From: Lunularia cruciata
Taxonomy: Eukaryota > Streptophyta > Marchantiopsida > Lunulariales > Lunulariaceae
DNA length: 64,000 nucleotides
NCBI GenBank assembly: GCA_948567375.1
Contig: OX419759.1
Coordinates: 1,155,303-1,219,302 of the forward strand
Reading direction: 5' to 3'
The notes beneath the pieces were generated by a model. It did no database searches and was not told the DNA's origin. It was given only the letters and a program-made list of their open reading frames with translations. This document shows, in pieces, positions 10,620 to 22,500 of this stretch (its first letter is position 1; every line of letters starts with the position of its first letter). Both the position numbers and the translations under genes were made by a program.

Positions 10620-11100
10620 CGTAAAGATCTTTTGGAGAGTGATGTTAATGGCCTTTGAGAACTTAGAAATTACTCAACATATTGATACATTGTGTTATGC
10701 TACTATTCAAGGAGGAGATTATATACCCTTGATCTACCCTTGATCCATCTAAGTGATATTTGGAATAAATTACATTAACAACACTTGATGTGACCACAAA
10801 TTGCACTATCTTGAGAGTGCATGAGGTTTTGCTTTCTAGACTCCTCATCATAGTGTTGTTTGGAAGGATAATGTGCACAATTGTATGCCATGCTACCTCC
10901 TAAACATTGATGGCACCATGGAATCAAGCATGCCATGCCACCTCCTAAACATTGATGGCACTATGGACCCAAGCTTGGTAATTGTACGTGTAGGCTTGTG
11001 ATGTATGTTAGGTGGCTCATTTGATAGAGTTACTATTATGTTGGTGTGTTATAGTTGTTTGAGAGGATGGCATATGGTATGATTTACTCCTCCACTCATG
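10620..11100 (+). pseudogene. Decayed Ty3/gypsy integrase C-terminal part, right of nested insertion
   Basis: Immediately after the CAACA duplication the interrupted frame resumes (MAFENLEITQHIDTL..YATIQGG), a conserved stretch that follows the integrase core in this Ty3 lineage. Around 10870-10975 a segment ending CCTCCTAAACATTGATGGCA is present twice with a 45-bp period (10885-10929 and 10930-10974). Stops and frameshifts are frequent. Confidence 0.7.
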
Positions 11101-11531
11101 TTGATCCCTCAAGGATTATGGCTATGTCCTCAATGTACTTAATCTATAGCCATTTCACTCCTTATGTGGTATAGATTATAAACAAGCAACTAATAATAGG
11201 GCTCAATAACACCTAACCTCCTATTCTTTGCCCACCATATGGCATATCATATACTTGGAATAGATGGCTATTTGGGGTTAGAGGGACCTAACAACCAATT
11301 AGTGAGGCAATTGTGATACTTTAGATTTCATATGTGACTTCTATATGAATTGTACTTCTATAGTGTATGATGATGACAATGATTTATGTTATGTAACAAT
11401 GTATATATGCACAACAATTGTCATGAAATTTTTAGCATCAAAGCTAATTTGCTTGGATATTTAAGTTTGCATCAATCCAACACTTGTAATCACAAATGCA
11501 AAATACTACCAACACTACAATTCTTCATAGA
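11101..11531. other. AT-rich tail of old transposon, no gene seen
   Basis: No open frame or motif that I can support lies between the decayed Ty3 C-terminal part and the solo LTR. It is likely the 3' end of the older element or its flank. Confidence 0.4.
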
Positions 11532-12034
11532 TGTAAAGGACTGAGACCAAAGAGAGAAATAGGAAAAATGGAGATCATATTGAAACACTTGAGTGTGGGA
11601 GAAACTCCAAATGCCTAGCATGAGCTTTGGTTTTTGTATTTATATGGATCATACAAGGGTTCTTAGAAGCTTGTCAAGAAGCTTCCTTAAGCCACTTTTC
11701 TTGGAGTGCAAGCCAAGTTAACCGAGAAGCTTCTCAAGAAGCTTCTCAAGAAGCTTCCTCTAAAAGTTGCCTACTTGGCGTGCAAGCTAAGCTAGTTGGA
11801 AGCTTCTAGAAGTTTCCTTCTAAAAGCTACCTACTTGGGGTGCAAGCTAAGCTAGCCCGGAAGCTTCCCAAGAAGCTTCCTTCTAGAAGTCACCACTTGA
11901 CATGCATATTACTCAAAACTCGGAAGGTACCAAATAGCTTCCTAAATACTTCTAGAATATTCTAGGCTAATTTGGTCTATTTGCTCTTTTGTTTAGCCTT
12001 TGCTAACTTTATTGTTAAACTCCATATTATAACA
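11532..12034 (-). repeat. Solo LTR of a related heat-element Ty3 family
   Basis: A 503-bp sequence aligned end to end with the nested element's LTRs (same TGTAAAGG..start, TATTTATA at 11637-11644, GAAGCTTC units and TTCTAGAATATTCTAGG end). It is flanked by 5-bp duplications ATAGA at 11527-11531 and 12035-12039. No internal coding region adjoins it, so it is a solo LTR left by recombination. It is longer and more diverged than the 412/426-bp LTRs, with extra palindromic units, so it belongs to an older or sister subfamily. Confidence 0.9.
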
Positions 12035-12202
12035 ATAGATTTGTCAAAACATTCCTTTATTTGCACTCTACTCAAGTTCAAACACACAAAATGGAATCAC
12101 AATTGTAGAACCCATCATCTAACACTCTTACTCCAACACAAATTTCTCCACACACTCATAAACATACACACAAGATTGATACTCAGAATTAAGCTAAAAT
12201 GA

Positions 12203-12264
12203 CAAGCACTAAGTATCAATGCTTTGCTTTGCTCAAGCACTAAGTATCAATGCTTTGCTTTGCT
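12203..12264. repeat. Two tandem copies of a 31-bp unit
   Basis: A unit beginning CAAGCACTAAGTATC and ending in GCTTTGCT occurs twice in direct tandem with 31-bp period and no visible difference. It is a local slippage-type duplication with no evident function. Confidence 0.85.
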
Positions 12265-12639
12265 CAATGTCAAAATGTGATATTGAACACAATGTACTAC
12301 AAATGGCTGCATAAATAGACAAAGCACTCATAGTTATCAAAACTATCTAAACTACCTAAACCACTTTGATTGCTTCCTACAAATCTCCAAATCTGAATCA
12401 ACATTATACTACTTCACATCCACCACTTCAAATCTGAAATCTATTACTTCTATCCTGATTTGAGTATAACTTCAACTTTGGCTTCTATACCCAAGTTACT
12501 TACAAGCACCTCATGCACTTTGGGTTCATCTACTACTTCTACATCTTCATCTACTTCTATCATATCTTTTTTCTAAACTACAACTAAAGTCATTGGTCTA
12601 CTTAGTACTTTCTCCTTCTTTACTCTAACTTCTTCAACT

Positions 12640-13870
12640 AACTAAAGAAACTCACCCAAAGTCACATGCACTCCTACTTCAACTACTTTGGCTTGGATTT
12701 TAACACATTGCTTTAAACTACTACAAAGCTGATCTAATTTTGATCTAACCAAATCTAATTTGAGACAAATAGTATCTCCTACTTCAGTCATTTTTCTGTC
12801 TTCTCTATCCCTAAGATGAATTAACAAATTATTCATATTCATGTCCTTCACCTTATGCTTCTTAGTCTCTTGCACCAGCAATTTTAATTCATGCATTTGA
12901 GACTCCTCCAATTGTAATTTGGTCTCAGTGTTGAATCTCCTTCATTGATCCCGACTTTTTTTGCGATTGGTTCATCTCAAGTCATTTCCTCTCTCAACTT
13001 CTCCCAAATCATTGTCAACTCCTAAGCATTCTTTGCCTCTAACATCTTCTTCTCTTTAGCTTGGTACACAACTTGAGGTTCTAAGCGCTTGATCAAATCT
13101 AGTAACCTCTCTTCTTCACGTCCTCTACTTGCCAATTTGTGTTGCTAAGCTTGATCTTTCTCCGCTACAATTGATATTAACTCCTCTACTGCATTTTCAC
13201 TTATTAATGCCTTGGTCTTGGAGTGCATCACCTCAAGTTAAGCATCATTGAATTCTTCCTTTGACTTCTCAAGCACTGCCTTTTGCTCCTTCAATTCTGC
13301 TTTTTGACATTCCAAGAAATTTCTTCGTTTATCAAAACTCTCTTGCAAATCCTTCAAACTCTATTTATGAATCACTGCATCAACCTGAAGTACTTTGGCT
13401 TCTTCCTTACATTGGATCAATTATTCTTTCAATTTTAGCACTTCATTACTCAAATCCTTCACCACCTAAAGCTTATCCTTTACCTCCAGATGATCTTTCT
13501 TCATCTTCTCCTGCGACTACACTAATAAGGGATAGATGACATTTGATAGATAGTTCACTCCTTAGAATGTGCCTTCTTCCTTGGCTTTGGTAGGTGGCAT
13601 TTTAGTTGGTTCCTTATCCCAAAATCTTGACCTCCTTTCCTTCAAATTGACCTCTTCCAAGCTTTTTTCATCTTCCTCTACTCGACTTGGTCCTACACTC
13701 ACAAACTTCAGACCTCTTCTTGATCTCACTCCCCTTTGGAATACCATTCTTGGCTCTTCTTCTTGATCTTCTGAGATGTCAACTTCATGTAATTCTAATT
13801 GTTGGGTATCTCCTCCTTCCATACACTCACTCTCCACATGAACCTCCTGATCCTCCTCCTTAGCCACTTC
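12640..13870 (-). pseudogene. Decayed coiled-coil protein gene, glutamine codons turned to stops
   Basis: Reading the - strand from about 13867, an acidic and basic start (EEDQEVHVE, then RSRRGLKFVSVGPSRVEEDEK) leads into a long heptad-like, Lys/Glu/Leu-rich stretch (KKDHLEVKDKL, LKDLQESFDKRR, LKEQKAVLEKSKEEF, LLDLIKRLEPQV). The last open part is 12642-12911 (HELKLLVQETKKHK, LVRSKLDQLCSSLKQ). In the middle, stops are TAG or TAA at places where CAG or CAA would keep the coiled-coil pattern. I do not recognise the family. It may be an accessory protein of a transposon or a captured host gene. Confidence 0.5.
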
Positions 13871-15339
13871 TTCTATGGATTGTTGAACTTCAAGCTCTCA
13901 TTCACTCTCATTGCTTGACTCCTTACTCTTCATAGTGAGCTCTTCTTCTTCAAAGTCCCATAGTTGGACTCTACCTTTGCCTCCAACTAAGCTCCCAAGG
14001 ACAAATCAACTACCGCTTAATGTACCTTCTTGGTTGGTAAGGCACAAGTTAAAGTTGTTAAGGTGCCTTTGGATTTGGTAGATCATTTTGATGTGAAGTA
14101 ACCTTACTTTGGGTCTACTATCCTTCTAGTCTGATTTGAGTCCTTCTTCCTCTAACATGAAGTCAACTTCCTTGGATAGGATCCAGACACACAATTTTCT
14201 CTTCTTTCCTTCATTTGGCTTTAATTCTGCTTCAACAATGCACTTCTTCTTTAAAAACCAACAAAAGTGAAAAATATGTGTACCACTTCTTTCATAATCA
14301 AAGTATTCAACTTATGGATTTCTTTGAGTCTTTGTGTTGAATTTCTTTCACTTACATCTTTGGTTATAGGCTTGGTCAAGTAGAGGTGAGTAATCTTGTA
14401 AATCAAGTGTGTGTTTGAGTATTTGCTTGGGAAATTTGAATTAAATCAAAGAAGTTACCCTTGACATTCAAAATGAATGAGTGATTGAGTACCTATTTGG
14501 GAAATTTTCATATTATCAAGGAAGTTACCCTTGACATTTTGAACAAGCGAGTCAATGTGAGGAAGGGTTTTAGGAATAATGGAGCATTGAGAGCACCATG
14601 GAATAGAAAAGTCAAGTAGAAAATCAATTTTGGATTTTGTTGGGATTGCAATTTTTGGGAAGAGATATCTATAGTCAGCAATGGTATCATGGTGAAAGAA
14701 CCTTCACTTGAAAACCAACCTCTGGGGTGAAATAAACTTTATGGGGAGAGACTAGCTACCGGGATAAAAGAGGCTCTTCACAAGGACGAGGCCTTTGGCA
14801 TGAAGTGAACCACCACTATCAAGAGCTTATTAGATTAGATCTTTCATGAGAGTGGTTGTAAATTTCTCTTTTTTAATGCGCCATAGTGGGTATCTCTACC
14901 CTCTTCTAGGAGTGGTTTTTGCCCAAGAGATTTAACAAGCAAGAATAGTCCACCTATGACATGGTGACACGTTATTCTTATTTCTGGTCATTTCCAACTA
15001 GTATCCTCAAGGGAATGACTTATTGTGACCAATTATACTATTAGTACATTGATATTGGGTTGTCATAGTCATGCACCTCCCAAAGTCACACAAGTCATAG
15101 ATCTCCTATAGTTAAACCATAGATTTTGTTTGTGCAAAATACAAAGCAATCTTTGAATGAAAAAGTATGATACTCCTTGTCATATGCTACAAGATGAAAA
15201 AAGGTCTTGTTATGAAGCAATCTTGGAATTTTTTTGGATCTTTAAGTCAATAGATATTGTGGTAATTGTCATTACTAAAAGAGATTCAAGAAGACTTTTC
15301 AAATCAGGTGATTGTACTAGGGTATTGGGAATGATATAA
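13871..15339. other. AT-rich DNA without a supported gene
   Basis: Only short ORFs of about 60 codons occur and none shows a recognisable domain. It lies between the coiled-coil pseudogene and an old Ty3 copy, so it is probably decayed transposon sequence. Confidence 0.4.
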
Positions 15340-17590
15340 AACTTTCCTAGTTTTTACTCAAGCTTGATACCAAATAATTGTAGTTTTTCTTCACATCAAT
15401 GATGTAGACTCTTCATGTGCTCTACATGTAGGTCTAAAATAAAGTTTCATGATCAATATGCATTATTATGTGTTTCACCAAAAGGTAATATCTCCACATC
15501 TTTGTTTTCATATACCATTGCAAATTTTTCTTCATAAGAAGCAAAATAATTCTTTTTTACTAATTTAATCATTGAAATATAAAGGCAATGAGATGGAATT
15601 CATCTTGGTACTCATGTTGCAAGATAGCTTCAATTGCAAAGTTAGAAGTATCAAAATCAACCACACAAGGCAATTGAGGATCATATGGTTGGAGGATGGG
15701 TTATGAGGGCATCATATCTTTCAGTTTCGTATGCTTCTTCTTAATTGGCGGTCCACTTGAATCTTGTTCTTTTCCCCATGAGATTTGCTAATAATATGGT
15801 CACATAAGTGCATAAAAGTGGGTGTATCTTTGGTAGAAACTTACAAATCCATTAAATTCTTGAACTTCTATAGCATCTTTAGGAGTAGGAAAATCAAATA
15901 TAGCGTTGATTCTCTACTTTTCCATCTTGATTCCTTCCATTGAAACCTTATGGCCTAAAAGATAATTTTCTTCTACTAAAAGTGCACACTTGGCCTTCTT
16001 GTAGTAGAACTTCCCTTTTCATAGTTGTCTAAGACTTCTCATATGTGGTTCTTATGTTCTACTTCTATCTTATTGTAAATTAAAATGTTATCCAAGAATG
16101 CTTCTAGATATCAATCCAATGGCCTTTCTAACATCCAATGCATTTGATCCATGAAAACTACCAGAAAATTATTGAGCCCAAAAGGTAAAATTGTCCATTC
16201 AAAATACTCATAAATTGTACAAAAGGTAATTTTATATAGGTCTTCTTCATCAATTGGAAGCCAATATTTTGCAAAAAGCTAAAGATCTAATTTTGAGAGG
16301 TATTTTTTTCCACTTAATTGATCCATTGAGTCATCAATTTGAGACAATAGATAAGTATTTTTCACATTTTTTATTAAGACCATGGTAGTCAATACAAAAT
16401 AAAAGCCTTCCATCCTTCTTTGGTACAAACAATATCAATGTTCCACAAAGGAATATATTATATCATATGAAATTCTTCTCCAACAACTTTTTCAATGTTG
16501 TTCAAAGTTCTTCTAATTCTCTTCTGGTGAGAACTGATAGATTTATCTACTCACTAAACTACTATCTATCATGAGCTTGATCTTGAAGTGTATACCTCAA
16601 TCGTAGGATAATCTCTTTAGAAGATAACCCTAAAATACTTTTGCAAACTCCTAAACTATTTTATCAACCACTTCTTTATGAGGTTTTCTATCCTTGTCAA
16701 ATTCTCCTTGCATAATAATTTTGATCCATATAGCTAAACAAGAATATTCTCTTCCAAATTTAATTTTATAGCCACTATATTGACAAACTTTGCAGCTTAG
16801 GATTGACTTCTCTTAAGTGTCTTACTCAAACATGCCAAAAAACCTAATTAATAATACTTACCTTGGTATTGTACTTTAATTATCATTTGGGCCCAATCAA
16901 ATTGAACACTATGACATTCAAACTAAGGAAGATCTAGAATGATATGGTAATGCAAGGGAGTTAATACAAATCTCATACACTTTGAATACTACTTCCCAAT
17001 CTTGAATCTTGAATGTAACAAAATATGAGGTATGGAGTTCAAAACACTTTCTATACAATCATCAATTTACTAACTAATACCAACTCTTTAGGAATACATA
17101 ATTCCCTTGTTAATTTTATGGATATGCAATTTTCAAAATTTTGACAATCAACCAAAATTATACAACTACAATTGTACCTTGCAAGTGAATCAAACTTGCA
17201 TAGGTCTAGATTTTAATCCCAATCGAATTAATCAAGTTTGCAATAAGTGTCTTGATATCACTAATTGAAACTTTGTGTTTCCATGATCATCATATACAAT
17301 CTCTATTTGGGCACTTGGTCAAGATCATCCATTCTTACTTAGACATTCAACAATGTGTTGTTCAATTTGGTGACAATAGAAGCAATCACTATTTTACCTC
17401 AACCATTCTTGGTATATTGTGCCAAATGGTCTTCATTGGATGGTATCAATCTCCATTGGTGCGAACTAATCCACCCGTGTGCGATGTGTTTGCAAGTTTT
17501 GTGAAGATCTAGATCAAGATCAAGGTATGGCAACCAAAGAATTAAAGCACTCAACCAATTGCATGGCTTCTTCTTGGCCAATTGCTTGGC
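15340..17590 (-). pseudogene. Heavily decayed Ty3/gypsy pol related to the nested element
   Basis: The DNA aligns with pol of the 4993-10614 element over its whole length in the same orientation. For example, 15350-15480 matches 6980-7090 (RNase H, HMKSRHH region), 15640-15700 matches 7260-7330, 16380-16500 matches 7990-8110, and 17320-17400 matches the zinc-knuckle end near 9090-9150. Changes are dominated by C-to-T and G-to-A with small indels, and no long frame survives. This is an old copy of the same family. Confidence 0.85.
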
Positions 17591-17840
17591 TAAATAGTCT
17601 ACTTGGCATGCAAGCTAAGTTAATGATTTATTTGGCATATAAGTTAAGCTAATCATCCATTTGAGAAACAAATTACTCAATCTATGAAAAGTTCCTATAA
17701 GCTTCTCAATAAGAAGCTTCTTCGATACTTCTAAATTATTCTTAAAATTTTCTAAATATATGCTTATTTTACATTTTGTTAACTATATTTGGCTTCTACT
17801 AACTCTAGTGTAATAATTATTCTCCATTAAACTAATTTAA
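17590..17840 (-). repeat. LTR remnant of the old Ty3 copy
   Basis: It contains GGCATGCAAGCTAAG, a degraded GAAGCTTC palindrome region (AAGCTTCTCAATAAGAAGCTTC) and a CTTCTAAATTATTCT block in the order of the intact LTRs. It adjoins the 5' (gag) end of the decayed copy as a 5' LTR should. Ends and target duplication are not resolvable. Confidence 0.6.
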
Positions 17841-18820
17841 TATACTCTTATGAGCTCCTTCTACTCTTTATACTCCTTATTTTCAAGCCTACACTATGAA
17901 GTTCAAAAACCACAGCTTTTTAATTGAAAACCTAGGTAATGTAGTTGAAGTAATGTGTTTCTTAATTACAAACAAAGGAAAAGTACACCTTAAAATGGGT
18001 AAAGGAATAGATAGAAAAATTTGAAATGAGTTATGGCTAGCAAAGTATTAAAAAAATGAATCAAAGAAGAACTTTAAGATGAATCACAACAAATTAAAGT
18101 ACTACATGTCCGTCTTCTTGCTACGGAGTTATGATTAATTAATTCAAGAATAGATAAAAGAGTATGTTGATAGAAAAAAGAGAGTTTATAGGTTCACTGA
18201 ACAAGTTTAGGTAAAAATTTAGATGTTTGTTTTAAGTACTTTATAATTCAATTTGCTCAAGATTATGAAGAAAATTTCTCAATATTTTTAACACAATAAT
18301 TTACTTAAAGTAAAAATATGTAAAATAATCTTGAAATTTTAAATTTTATGTTTAAGGAAGAGACATGAGAGTCTTTGCTATTGCTATTTATAGTGGTACA
18401 TTAATTTTTTATAATATTGATTTTTATTTTACAATCTTGAGAACATTATTGATTTCAATTCTACAATGCTTTAAAGTTGTAAATTGTTATCTAATCTTAG
18501 TTTTCTTATATAATTTTTCTAGTGTTTTTTAATCAACATATCACTTTAATTGTTTTCCAATTAGCTGCAAAGAGTATATAGCAAAGAGTGGGAGACAATA
18601 AACCTCTTTGCTTTGTATTTTGGGTTAACTGAAGAACAATTAAAAGAGTAAGTTTGATCGGCAAAAATTTCAGAATGATCATATAAAGAAAACTAGACTC
18701 GATGGTTTGTTTTTTAAGTACCCTGTATCTGAATGTGCTTGAGACAAAAGTTCTCGATGTTTCTTATAATTTTATCTTTTTGATAATATATCTATAATAC
18801 TTTCTTTTAGTGAAAAGGTG
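17841..18820. other. Very AT-rich DNA, no gene seen
   Basis: Low-complexity AT-rich sequence with no frame or motif that I can support. Confidence 0.4.
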
Positions 18821-19130
18821 ACCATGTAAAGCACAAGAAGTATAAAAAGACCTCATCAAGTTATACAATGGAGAAACAAATAAGATAGTGTGGGCTAAGC
18901 CCCGATAATATTGATATGAAAAATTGAATTTATAATATCTAACTAAGACAACCTATCTATGCAATTCATAAAATCTATAAATTATTGAATTATTGAAATA
19001 AAAAAAATCACCTAGAGTGATTATTTTCTTGTGAATTGCATCAATTAATATTCTCTTATTCTCTATAGAGCAATAAATAAGCGTTATCTAAAATATAAAT
19101 TATAGATATATATAATATTTCTTTTATTAA
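18820..19130 (-). mobile_element. 5'-truncated, decayed non-LTR element tail (copy C)
   Basis: About 310 bp align with the 3' part of the elements at 28301 and 52570: GGTGACCATGTAAAG, a GGGCTAAGCCCC hairpin near 18892, ATCACCTAGAGTGATTATT and TCTATAGAGCAAT blocks occur in the same order. It is AT-decayed. It lies directly beside the possible exon at 19210-19441. Confidence 0.75.
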
Positions 19131-19209
19131 ATTGATTTATCTGAGCATGCGTTGTTATGTTTGGTAAAAGGACGGACGGGACGATAGAGGTCTGCTACTA
19201 CGGTTTTAC

Positions 19210-19441
19210 CTGAAGTTTCCGCCTTCCGCGTCATTCTGGCAGAGACCTTCCGGTCCTTCTGACGAGGACTCACTTGGACTAGAGGGAAGCGCTCGTTACA
19301 TCTCAAAGAAAGCTCTTCTACACTGCTGTTCATCCCCCGATCAAAATGCCGCTGTAATGCCAATTGAGCTATCAGACTGCAAATGCCCTGCGCAAATTTC
19401 TGCAACTTCGTTTCAAACTTGTTTTCACGAACTTGTGACAT
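19210..19441 (-). CDS. Possible exon of an unknown gene divergent to BSH
   Basis: On the - strand an ATG at 19439-19441 opens a frame of about 77 codons (MSQVRENKFETKLQKFAQG.., ..HFDRGMNSSVEEL..) ending at a good splice donor (CTTCAG|GTAAAA). Codon use looks coding-like and a head-to-head arrangement with BSH (ATG at 19585) would be ordinary. However, nothing recognisable follows: the non-LTR fragment at 18820-19130 lies just downstream. I do not recognise the protein. It may be a gene remnant or chance ORF in the BSH promoter. Confidence 0.3.
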
Positions 19442-19584
19442 ACCTGGAGGGAAGGTTTAGTGTGCTGGGGGCAAGTTTGAATTGGAATGCTGAGAGATGA
19501 AGAAGGATAGGCACATGGAGCTACGGCAGTAAGTATGGCTTCTGTGAGGCTGAAACGGCTGGAGACGGGAACAGAGTAAGCAGG

Positions 19585-22500
19585 ATGACGGTGAAAAACG
19601 CGCAACCCGCTACGTCAAGACCGTCGCTCGTCAAATTTCGCATGTACTGTCTCACGAACTCAACAGAAGTTTTATTTCTTGTTGTTTCAAGCTATGGGAT
19701 ATGGCAACTGTGCATTTCTTTTAGCTTCAGATTACTTTTATAGGTCTCACCTCCTTCTTTCTTTGTTCCTGGAGGTTGATCCAAACATATTTCATTATTT
19801 AATGAGACCACCCGGCACCCCCTCTGCTCCGTCCATGCGATGCCTACAGTTGTCCGTGCTTTCTAGCTTCAAGATTATGACCTCATTACCTCCGTTCTTG
19901 GGCCATCATTCATCCTCTCGACTAGCCAATGCTTCTTCTGTACTCTGCCATCTCTTGCCGGGGTCGTGAGTGCTAGATTCTCCATCTCCTGGACTTCTTG
20001 CAAAAATCAACTTTTCTTTTACTATCAAACTCTTACCAATTTCTTATGGAATTTGTTATTGTGAAAAGATGGGGTGTCTGAAATGTGCCCTCTCGCTCTA
20101 GAATAGCTCTACGCAACTTGGTTCTTCTTACCGTCTAGTAAGAAAATAAATAGCGATGGTTTCAGGTGACGTATTTGTGTGAAGAATGTGCCTTTTCATA
20201 TATAGCTGAAAAGCAAATACCTGTGCATTTTCTTTTTTGACCTCTATCAAGAAAATCTGAGCTGAAAATGGACCCAATCTGCAGGGAGATGGAATTGTAA
20301 GAACTATAGCCACAGGAAAATATGAGTAGAGTGACCCAAACTGCATTTTATTGACATGCGATACATTTTCTTGTCATCAGGCCCACTGCAGAGAACTTAA
20401 TACCTATGCGATTAGATGTCGAGTTTGAAGGTCGCAAGCTGAAAGATGCCTTTACATGGAATGTTGATGGTAAAAATCTCCTATCTTCCTGACAGAAGGT
20501 TAAGGAAGTAGCAAGAACTCAGACTTTTACAGATTGTGTAGGTTGGACTCGAAGGCCCTGGTAGTGCAACCTGCCCTTGAGGTCGAGAAGCGTTCTAGAA
20601 GAGTAGTTGTTTGACTTAGATTTAGTTCTTGTTTTATGCATAAGCAAGGTTTATGCTGTCTTTTTCAGCCAATTCTGTGCTTGTGTTGAATTTTTTCGGA
20701 AATGCAGTTCTGTCAGCTCTTTTTGTTCTGAAGGTTTGACAATCTTACATGCAGATGCAGATATCGAAATTTATCCTTTTGTGAGGCGTATGGCAAAAGA
20801 TTTAAATCTTTCATCTGGTTTTACTCCTATAATGGCACAGCAAATGCAGGTAATACTGGGAACTTCCAATCGCCAAGGAAAGCAGCCTGATTATGGCATG
20901 TGTGGAATGATAGGAGGAACTAAGAGTTTCCAGTTAGGTAATGTTGAAATCTTGATGAACGTTTATGCGGATAAATCAAGTTACTTCGCCTCGACTATCA
21001 CTTTCTTTCTCAGTTCGATCACTCTGCAATGCCGAAACTATCGTCTCACTGCAGTCCGAGGATGGAAATAGTAAAGCATATAGGTAACTAGCAAATATTG
21101 TACATCTTTTAAGTCCACTAAATCATCAGAAAATGGCCACACTATCTGTATTATTCGATAGAGAGGCCAATTATGAGGGCTTCATGAAGATGGAACAATT
21201 TTCAATCTACTCATGATCTAACTGCGGTAGCCGGTACTTTATAGCTTCTTTTGTTGTTGCCTTCACAGACACAATTAGCTGAGTTTCGTTCTCTTGAGGC
21301 CCAAGAAATGTCCACGGAAGAACGCGTACAAACTTTGCGGGTGAGTGTTTCTTGAATCTTGCGATTCGCGATACGCTCATAGCCCTTTGAATCTTGAAGG
21401 ATATGGTCAAGTGGCATATGTATGAGACCACATGTGGCAGATTCATCAGTGCTAAGCATTTAGGCTCTTTTATCCCTCAGTCTTGGACGTCAGGTTCAAG
21501 CAAAGAGGCGAATCGGGAACTTACTCCGACATGATAGCGTTGAGAAATCCGTCCATCCTATCGGAGTTTATTGTCGTTCTACTAAAACATTCTTATTTGC
21601 TCATTTTTTATTATGTATGCAGTTGGACCTGCGAGTAAATAACACAGTCGTCCATGACCAGTTTCTTTGGGTATTCATTCAAACCCCTTTAGTATCCCGT
21701 TCTAATCCGTCTTGAATATCTCGATATCTATTGTCGTTGTTTATCTCGTTCATCACTGCTGATTCACTACCCCTGGTGACGTTTAGTGTCGGAAACTACC
21801 TTGGAAGCACATTACTTATACGAATCTGCTAATCATTACTCACAGGATGTCAACAACTTCGATAGTGATCCAGAAGGGTTCGCCAGAGGATTATGCAAAG
21901 ATCTGGAACTCGAAGACCCGGAGGTTGCAGTGAGTATATGAACACAGAATACCTGTACGAAATTAGAATAAAAAGTCTCTTCGAAATCTTCGATCCAGAT
22001 AAGACTTTGAAACAGCGTGCTTGAACATAATTGAACTCAACCGGATTTCTGTCCACTTGGACTTTGAGATATCTGCCTGAACTCATTCCATAGTCACGAG
22101 GAACGTCTTTCTCTTGTTGGCTCTGTGAGGCCAAGACTTACTCGCCTATGACGATCGTATGTTGTCCACTCAGATTGTTTGAAATTCTAGTTCCTAATTT
22201 TCTTCCTATCCGCATCGAGGTTATTACCAAACAAAGTTATTGCGTTACCGACAAAAGCTTATTGTATGCCATTATGTCACCATGGCACAGGGTAATAGGT
22301 GTAATAGGATGAACATCACAATAACGAAATTCTAACATAACAATTGCACTCTTAATAAGCATGTCTACTTTGTCATAGCTAAAGCAATCGCTTGACCTCG
22401 TTCATCGTGGCCAGGTGAATAATACTGTAAAGTCTGAATCGGAGAAAATCTTGCTAATGATAGACATTGTGCCCATTGACAGCCTGCAATTGCTTTGTCG

